A program made the position numbers and the translations under genes. The notes below the pieces were generated by a model. It saw only the letters and a program-made list of their open reading frames with translations. It made no database searches and had not been told where the DNA came from. Shown in pieces: positions 53,683 to 64,000 of a DNA stretch of 64,000 bases. Positions within the stretch are counted from its first letter, which is position 1, and each line of letters starts with the position of its first letter. The DNA is from Flaccisagitta enflata (lineage: Eukaryota > Chaetognatha > Sagittoidea > Aphragmophora), in assembly GCA_965153355.1 (NCBI GenBank), contig OZ231127.1, forward strand, positions 19,406,001 through 19,470,000, written 5' to 3'.

Positions 53683-54150
53683 AGGGAGAGAAGGGAAATC
53701 ACGGACAACAAAGGTCGAAATGCATTGCCATTGGGTACTTTTTTGGAAGTACTACCTAGTCCTCGTCCACCTATAAACATGGATATCCTTACATTGGTTA
53801 AAGAAAACTATGAAATTAGTGAGATCTAAAAACAACTTCAAAAATTTTTTCATATGGGTCCAATCCCATTTTGGTAGCTCAAAGCGTTTAGAAATAAGAG
53901 CAATTTGAAGTTGGCTTTTCATCTTGAAAATTTGGCAAATGAATTGATGTTTTCTATTTTGTCTATCTTGCTATACACTTGCTTGTTTTGACATGAAAAA
54001 ATTGAATGAACAAACGCTGGTGGCTGAAAAAAGTTTTAGGGGCTACTAGTGCAATTCACCAAGACTAGGCAAAGAAGTGCGTCCAACTTAACGACGGTTC
54101 ACAATCGAGATTTTTAGCTCGTACGTCGAGAGGCATGACGTCAGCTAGTA
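53683..54150. other. Intergenic stretch, nothing recognised
   Basis: AT-rich, without inverted termini, tandem units or exon-like frames that I can support. Confidence 0.4.
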
Positions 54151-54159
54151 TTTCAAATT

Positions 54160-54800
54160 TCAGGACAATCGCATCAATAATTTAGAAGTTACGGCCTTTT
54201 TCATACTTAAAAAGTAAAAGAGAAAAGCGACGTTCTTTTTTTCCGTTTTTTCTTTGAACTCGCCCCCCAACAAATTTTTAAATTTTTTGAAAAAAATAAT
54301 TTTACAGGTTTTGGATCTAGGCGAATAAAACAATTTCCTATCAATTGCACCCCACTTTTGAAAACCATTTTTCAAAAAAAAATTTTGTGATTTTTTTTTT
54401 ATAAGTCCCTGACGCGAAATTTCAAAGTTTTTTTAAAAAAAAAATGAAAATACAAGATTTTGGATCTAGGCAAATCAAACAATTTCCTATTGATAGCACC
54501 CCACTTTCAAAAATATTTTGTGATTTTTTTTTAAGTCCCTGACGCGCGACAAAAAATTTTTTTAAGTTTTCTGAAAAAAAAAATGAAAATGCAGGATTTT
54601 GGATCTAGGCAAATCAAACAATTTCCTATTGATTGCACCCTACTTTTGAAAACCATTTTTTAAAAAAATATTTTGTGATTTTTTTTCAAAGTCCCTGACG
54701 CGCGACAAAAAAATTTTCAAAGTTTTTTGAAAAAAGTGAAAATTCAAGATTTTGGATCTAGGCAAATCAAACAATTTCCTACTGATTGCACCCCACTTTT
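54160..54800. repeat. Four-copy ~150-bp tandem array
   Basis: The block TTTTGGATCTAGGC...CAATTTCCTA...GCACCCCACTTTT...GTCCCTGACGCG recurs with GGATCT at about 54312, 54462, 54601 and 54754. It feeds directly into the repeat at 54,795-55,040. Confidence 0.8.
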
Positions 54801-55040
54801 TTTTTTCAAAAAAAAATTCTCAATAAGGGCTTTTTTAGGGGCCCTAAGGGGCCCTTAAGAAGAAAATAATAATGTTTAGTTAAAGCCGACGGCGAGAGAA
54901 ATCAAATCTCCGTCGAACAAGACCAAGAACGCCCAGATCGGTGGCGTATAGAGCCTGTAACAACAGTCAACACTTCAGGGGGCAAGTTTTTTTCAAAGCG
55001 AGATCCGCTTTCAGCCTTAGAAATTCCAAGTTGAAGATCA
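54795..55040. repeat. Second copy of the repeat at the window start
   Basis: GGGGCCCTAAGGGGCCCTTA, AATCAAATCTCCGTCGAAC and CACTTCAGGGGGCAAGTTTT match 1-245 in order and spacing. Confidence 0.65.
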
Positions 55041-55734
55041 AGGCCGATCAAGGCCTACCAAGACCTATTTCTCCAAAGAATTTTTGGTTCAAGACAATGT
55101 AAAGATTAACTTACAGCTAAAACGGGCCTGACATGAAATTGCACATAATTTCATGTGACAAGGCCTTGCATATTACATTTAGATGCCTTGTAAATCATTA
55201 CAGTTACCAATGGAAGCAAGTGTAACCATAATAAGAAATGATTTGAACATATTTTTTGATTGAATTAGTTTTTAGCTCAGGTAGACAAAGACTTATGGTC
55301 TAGTAAGTACCGTTGAAACTGCGTTGAAACCCGCAATATTGGATGTTAGGACCCGTGAATTTTATACATTTAGGTGGATTTTTTTCATCTAAAAAAATAA
55401 ATGAAAAGAAATAATGATAAGGGATCAAGATTTTAAAACCATTATTAACGGATATCCCTTTTTCATGGATCCGTTGAAGCGGGGTTCAACTGTTCGTAGT
55501 ATTGGACCGGTCACGACAATGCATTGACGAGATTCATCACCATGGTGATTGGTGATGCTGGTTTTTGTGTTATTCTGCAATTGACGGCATCAAGATAATA
55601 GTAGAAATGGGGGGACTATTGATGAAAATCAAGTGTATTTTTGCACATAAGGCCCTTTTTGGGAAAAAGAAATATCTCTCTCCAAAGCGGCACAACAGGC
55701 ACATGACAGACAGTCGATACATATCAGTTCTGAG

Positions 55735-55880
<146 letters not shown>

Positions 55881-55991
55881 GGAAGATGCATGATATGATG
55901 AAAAAGTCTGAGAGAGACAAGTCGTAAAACAGACGAACTGACACTACTGTGAAATTCAGAAGAAAAAAAAAACTAGCACTCAGAATACCTT

Positions 55992-56193
55992 ACTGTCGCG
56001 TGCGGTTGTTAAGACCAAAAGACTAAGACTAAAAGACCAAAAGACTAAATGTAACTCGATTTAAAATAACTTTAAGTACCATAAAATTACTTAAAATGAA
56101 GGAAAACTACGTAAAACGGCATAAAAAACTAAGCGTGACCGACCGACAGACGGACAGAGTGAGTTGTGAAGTCGCGTACACGCGACTAAAAAG
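55992..56193 (+). mobile_element. Hairpin-ended element, TTTTAGTC subfamily
   Basis: TGTCGCGTGCGGTTGTTAAG, repeated AAAGACTA words, ACCGACCGACAGACGGACAG, GAAGTCGCGTACACGCGACT and AAAAAG. The terminal GTCGCGTACACGCGAC is a near-perfect palindrome. It is inverted relative to 48,284-48,535. Confidence 0.7.
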
Positions 56194-56781
56194 GTCATTT
56201 TGGGTCACCGTCCAATCCGTCCATGGAGCCGCGCCGATGGCATTTAAGCTTGAATGCCTGTTTGCGTTTTCGGTTTCGTCCTTGTCCATTATTCCTTTTG
56301 CATTCGGCCGATTTTGAACTATTTTAAGACGCGAGTTAAAGCGTTTTAATAGGATGAAAAGTAGCAGCTCTTTCTCTTTCATTCTCTATGCCTCTCTTTC
56401 TCTCTCTCAGAATTTTACTTCCTTTCTATCTCTCTGTCTTTATTTCTGTCTTCTGTATCTTCATTTCTATGTTTTGATCTTTTTATGTCGCGTGCTACGC
56501 GACTCTTTATTCTCCATACCACTTAATGATCAGTTTTTCCGTCCATCCGTCGGTCCTTCCGTTAATCACATTTACTATTTAAGCAGTGTTTTATAGGCCT
56601 CCAGTATTGCTGCTTCATTCCTGCCATTATTTTATCCTTTCTCTCTCGCCTTCCTGTTTTTTATTCTTTTCTTTTTTCTTTCTTTCTGTCTTTTTTTTCT
56701 GTGATCCTTTCATTTCTTTCTGTCTTTTTTGTCCAAAAAGTGTTTCTTCTTTATTAGACTTATGGGTCAACAACCTTCAAA

Positions 56782-56789
<8 letters not shown>

Positions 56790-56842
<53 letters not shown>
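56790..56842. repeat. (CT)n microsatellite
   Basis: About 26 CT units. Confidence 0.95.
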
Positions 56843-56849
<7 letters not shown>

Positions 56850-57401
56850 ATTGCGCGCGTCTCAGTGAGAAATTAGAGCGTTCTCTTACTTGTTGGTTAG
56901 TCACAATTCGCGCAATTCTCTGACTTGAGAGTCCAACTATTTGCAACCTGAATATTTATTCGTCACTCTGCCAAAATTTAAGAAGATATCAAAAATCAAT
57001 AAAACACGGTAAATCACTTCACTGGCGTAGAGCACCATTACTTCAAATCGGCGGTGACCACGGAAATATCGGCCAGTTGCAGTCAACTTGGCTACAGAAT
57101 TATTCTGTGCTTATATATGAAATGTGCAACAAAAAGTATCTTACAAAAAACTTTAGGAAAACGTTTTTGAAAAATAAGCTTAACATATAAAAGTAAAATA
57201 AAGCATTCAAAAGCTACTCATTTCTGTATAGTATATGCTTCCACTCATATACTTGCATATCCAATTTCAGGTACGACCTAAATTTATTGGTTACTGAAAT
57301 TCAAAACCTTTGGATAAGTAATTTTTATGCAGAAAACAAGACTTTTGTCTTATCTCTCAAACAATTATGATTTTTCATTATAGCTATTAGGTTAGGGGAT
57401 A

Positions 57402-57810
57402 CTACTCGACTCAATAAAAAAGCCGCACTTTTAAATGACAAATTGTCATACTAAATTTCAAAAAAACTAATCAAAATCTTAGACCATTAAAAAGCTCTTG
57501 AAAAGATCTTTCATTTGGCGCTGATCTGGTATTGCTATCTTTTTTCGTTTAGAAATGGCATTAGTTTGAGTAAAATATTGCCTATTTCAGTTTTGCAATC
57601 CCTATGAAAAAAATGCATTTTACCAAAATAGTGCTTTTGTTTGCAGAGCTCTAGCTCCTAAACCGTTTGAGATACAGATCTGGGATTGGTCTAGAATGAA
57701 AGAAAATTAAAAAATCTTTCAAATCACTTTAACAGAAAAATTTTCAAATAATTTTTTTTTCTTATACATCAACTCAAAATAGGGTGCGGCTTTTTTTTTG
57801 AGCCGAGTAG
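57402..57810. mobile_element. mariner-type MITE with TA target site
   Basis: Left end CTACTCGACTCAATAAAAAA with GCCGCAC; right end GTGCGGC, a T-run and GAGCCGAGTAG. The ends are inverted repeats of about 27 bp with few mismatches, flanked by TA on both sides (57400-57401, 57811-57812). No frame is inside. TA duplication is the Tc1/mariner hallmark. Confidence 0.75.
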
Positions 57811-58207
57811 TAAATGTTAATGCTGACTTCTGGCATTGACAGGGATAGTCAATTCAGCGAAGGTTAAATCTAATTAAAAAAAAAGAACTATGGGGATCCG
57901 ACTCCCTAGCTGTTACCCCTCCTTTCAATTACACTATGGGGGTGGGAATATGGACAATTTATACTATTTTGTGTTAAAGGGAAATCTTAATGATTGGAGG
58001 AATAGGAATTCATCTTCAAGAAGATATATCATGAGATGATAGGTCACATATGTACCAGTAATGGCGGCTGTCGCCGTGAGGGAAAAAGTCGTAAGCACTG
58101 GTCACTTTTCACCAAGCTTTTGTCTTTAGTCACTGCAAATCTTTTTTCTATTAGATCAACTCAAGAGCAATTGTATGTATTGATTGCATTGAAAATCAGA
58201 GAAAAAA

Positions 58208-58585
58208 AGGACTAAGCCAAATGAGCTAGATGAGCTAAAATCCTCAAAATCATTCAACCAGACAATTGGCTATGCTCACTGACATGCTTTCTTGTATTTA
58301 CATGCTCAGAAAAAAAATACTGAGCTAAATGAGCTAAGTGAGCTAATATGCTTTAAAACATCCTCACAGATGATCAGTTATGCTCACTGATATGCTTTTT
58401 TGTATCTGCTTTCTTAAACGTGTATCAAAATATCTATTCATTTATCACATTTCAAAAAAAAAAAAAGAAACTGAGCTAAATGAGCTAAATGAGCTAAAAT
58501 CCTCCAAAACACCCTAACAGATGAGCAGCTATGCTCATAAACATGTTTTCTTGTATTTGCATGCTCAAACAAACAGAAATACACT
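58208..58585. repeat. Three-copy GAGCTAAATGAGCTAA satellite-like array
   Basis: Units share AAATGAGCTAAATGAGCTAA, AATCCTC(A/C)AAA, CAGATGA(G/T)CAG, TATGCTCACTGACATGC and TTTTTGTATTTGCATGCTCA. They begin near 58,208, 58,318 and 58,470. Confidence 0.75.
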
Positions 58586-59116
58586 CCTTTTTTGATCCTA
58601 CTCAAAATCATAAAAAATCGAAAAAAATTCAATTCGCAATTTTCATAAATAAATCTTTAAAAAATCAAAACACGAAAAATATTTGTCATAGAGCATTCTG
58701 CTTGGTGCTAAATGAAAGAGAATTATTGAATTTACTTACCTTATCAATTTCATTGGAGGGCTCATTCGGTCGGTGGAGAGCCACAACTTCTTCATAAGAA
58801 AATAATAACCCTGTTTCTCTCAAATATGTCAAAAAGTCGAAGACTGACTTTGACTTTTTTCCCGACAACAGTCGTTTTGTCGTTTTACTGAATAAATTGT
58901 GTTTCAGACGGTGCGAGCGAAATGACAAAACAAATGGACCAAACGCAAATGAATAAAGTGCTGAAAGTTAATTAGCATTTCCGGTGATTTTTATCTTATC
59001 TCGTGGATTTAGATGAGCGATAACTGCATCTGACGTCGACTAAACGATCGTATTAGATGCCGCAATATCGATTGACATTTCCTTTCCACTAATTATCTCA
59101 TCTACTTACTTTTTGG

Positions 59117-59545
59117 GCAGCGGCCCCAAAGGACCGATGTCCTGTAGGACTCAGGGGTGAATTTCCATATGTCCGTCCATCCATCCGTCCCCCCCCCCCA
59201 GCTTCTCAAGCCTCAAATTCTCTTTGCATAACATGGGAAATTGATTTAATGCAAATTTCCCATTGAATAACATGGAAAATTGATGAAGAATGAAAAAAAT
59301 GTGAAATTCCCATTGAATAACATGGCAACTGATGAGAAAATGAAAAAAAAAAAGAAAAACCCCCATTGAATATCATGGAACATTGCTCCAAAGGCCTCAA
59401 ATATGCCCTCTCAGGACATATTGAAATTCACCCCTGTGTCCCACAGGACATCGGCCCCTTTGGGCAGCTGCTCTGCTCTCACTCCACTTCTTCAGCTATC
59501 CAAGCAGGGCATCAGGTACCACTGACCATGTGCGATCCTTGGATG
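59117..59545. repeat. Family B repeat with AAATTCCCATTGAATAACAT units
   Basis: TTGGGCAGCGGCCCCAAAGG and GATGTCCTGTAGGACTCAGG at the left are inverted at the right (CCCACAGGACATCGGCCCCT, TTGGGCAGCTGC). Between them are four units containing CCCATTGAATAACATGG. It ends with AAGCAGGGCATCAGGTACCA and CTGACCATGTGCGATCC. Confidence 0.7.
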
Positions 59546-59561
59546 ACTTGTTTCCTTTATG

Positions 59562-59812
59562 GGCGTCCTCGCACATCTGTAAGAGGTCGAGTCCGTGAGT
59601 AGGTCGGTGAGTCCGTCACGCAAACCTTTTAAACTAAGTGGCTTGTGATACAATTTATCCTATATAAAACAGCCAATTCTGACGTCTTTCGTTCTTCCTA
59701 TTACCTCTCCTGCCTTCCCCCATTCATTCTTATCCAGTCATTCATTCATTCATTCATTCATGCAGCCGTTCATACTAAAATTCATAATTAGTGAGGCGCA
59801 CATTTTGGCCTT
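59562..59812 (-). mobile_element. Hairpin-ended element with (CATT)n core
   Basis: GCGTCCTCGCACATCTGTAA, GAGGTCGAGTCCGTGAGTAG, CCAATTCTGACGTCTTTCGT, a CATT run, GTGAGGCGCACATTTTGGCC, TTGTT. Same plan as 2542-2815. Confidence 0.7.
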
Positions 59813-59873
59813 GTTGTTTTCTCCTCTTTGTTTTCCCTTTTGCTGTGACGTACAAGACACAAGAGACACACGT

Positions 59874-59975
<102 letters not shown>

Positions 59976-60138
59976 CACAGACAGACAGACAGAGGAGAGA
60001 GCGCTGTCTGAAGTGACGTCAGTTTCTCAAGCGCCGACTCAATTTTACTTTCATTTGCAGTTGCTGAAAAGCTAAATTGTCATCTGTTGCTTCGCGTTGC
60101 CAATTTCAACAATCTCATTTTTCCTTTTCCTCGCTAAA

Positions 60139-63593
<3,455 letters not shown>

Positions 63594-64000
63594 GTAATGT
63601 AAAAGTTTCTTTCTGGGAACGTCAGTCAACTGCAGTGTTGACGATCAAAAAACAATTTTTTCATCAAGTTTTTAGGTGTAAAACACACTTAAATCTTTTC
63701 CGTTTTGTTCCCTCCATCCTTTACACCAGTGGGGGAATAGCTAAGGTACCTATCGACATGCTTGAACCGATTCTAAGTCCAGAAACAAGAAGGAAATAGC
63801 AAAAACCTCTTTAAGAAATTCCACCAAAGGGAGAATCTAGTGTTGCGACATTTTCCTACCTCTTGAGTGTGATATCATATTTTCTTTGTATGATATAGAC
63901 CCGAAGACTAAATGACCAGTCATGGGTGGTGCCATAGACCTACGGTACGACTTCTTATGTTCGCTGGTATTTACTCCCAGCTAAAAAGCAAAAATCCCTA
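63594..64000. other. Right edge: probable intron 4 of the last gene
   Basis: After the donor at 63,594 I see no further exon with a matching phase before the window ends. Confidence 0.4.

Overview
This is a nuclear segment of a eukaryotic, intron-rich, repeat-saturated genome. GT-AG introns, Kozak-like starts, AATAAA signals, a non-LTR retrotransposon and a linker-histone-type gene rule out a prokaryote or organelle. The style (LINE reverse transcriptase of the CR1/Jockey type, tRNA-derived SINE, hAT/pogo/mariner-like MITEs, an HP1BP3-like set of linker-histone domains) suggests an animal or a close unicellular relative. I cannot name the species.

Layout. 1-6,250 is repeat territory: hairpin-ended elements, a 9-bp-TSD MITE, a tRNA-like SINE, (CT)n tracts and a 5'-truncated LINE with an open RT frame (3703-4920). 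6,681-15,885 (+) holds a 17-exon gene whose exon phases join without conflict into 915 codons plus stop. It encodes an RFX-type winged helix, a linker-histone H15 domain, a chromodomain, two more H15 domains and a long H1-like Lys/Ala/Pro tail with acidic and RG-rich patches. This domain combination is the most interesting protein here. 16-31.5 kb has no convincing gene; it is dominated by interspersed elements, including a four-level nested insertion at 22,095-25,804.

31,852-53,282 (+) holds a second multi-exon gene, a DUF1399/GRDP-like protein with two DUF1399-type repeats and a Cys-rich C terminus. From 33,128 its exons join in phase to 617 codons; the link from the first exon (31,852) is unresolved. 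Its 7.5-kb intron 8 contains an apparently intronless kinesin-4-type gene on the opposite strand (40,441-45,168, 1575 aa). Its intron 13 contains a 1.8-kb foldback element with arms of about 480 bp inserted into a (CA)n tract. 60,139 to the right edge holds the first four exons of an unrecognised gene that runs out of the window.

Across the window a superfamily of short elements recurs more than 25 times. They share palindromic ends, a GGGTGGGCAGGGGC box and a variable (GGAC)n/(GACC)n tetranucleotide core. Many splice sites lie in or next to microsatellites or repeats. The genes show no obvious shared pathway; what links them is the intron-resident mobile DNA.
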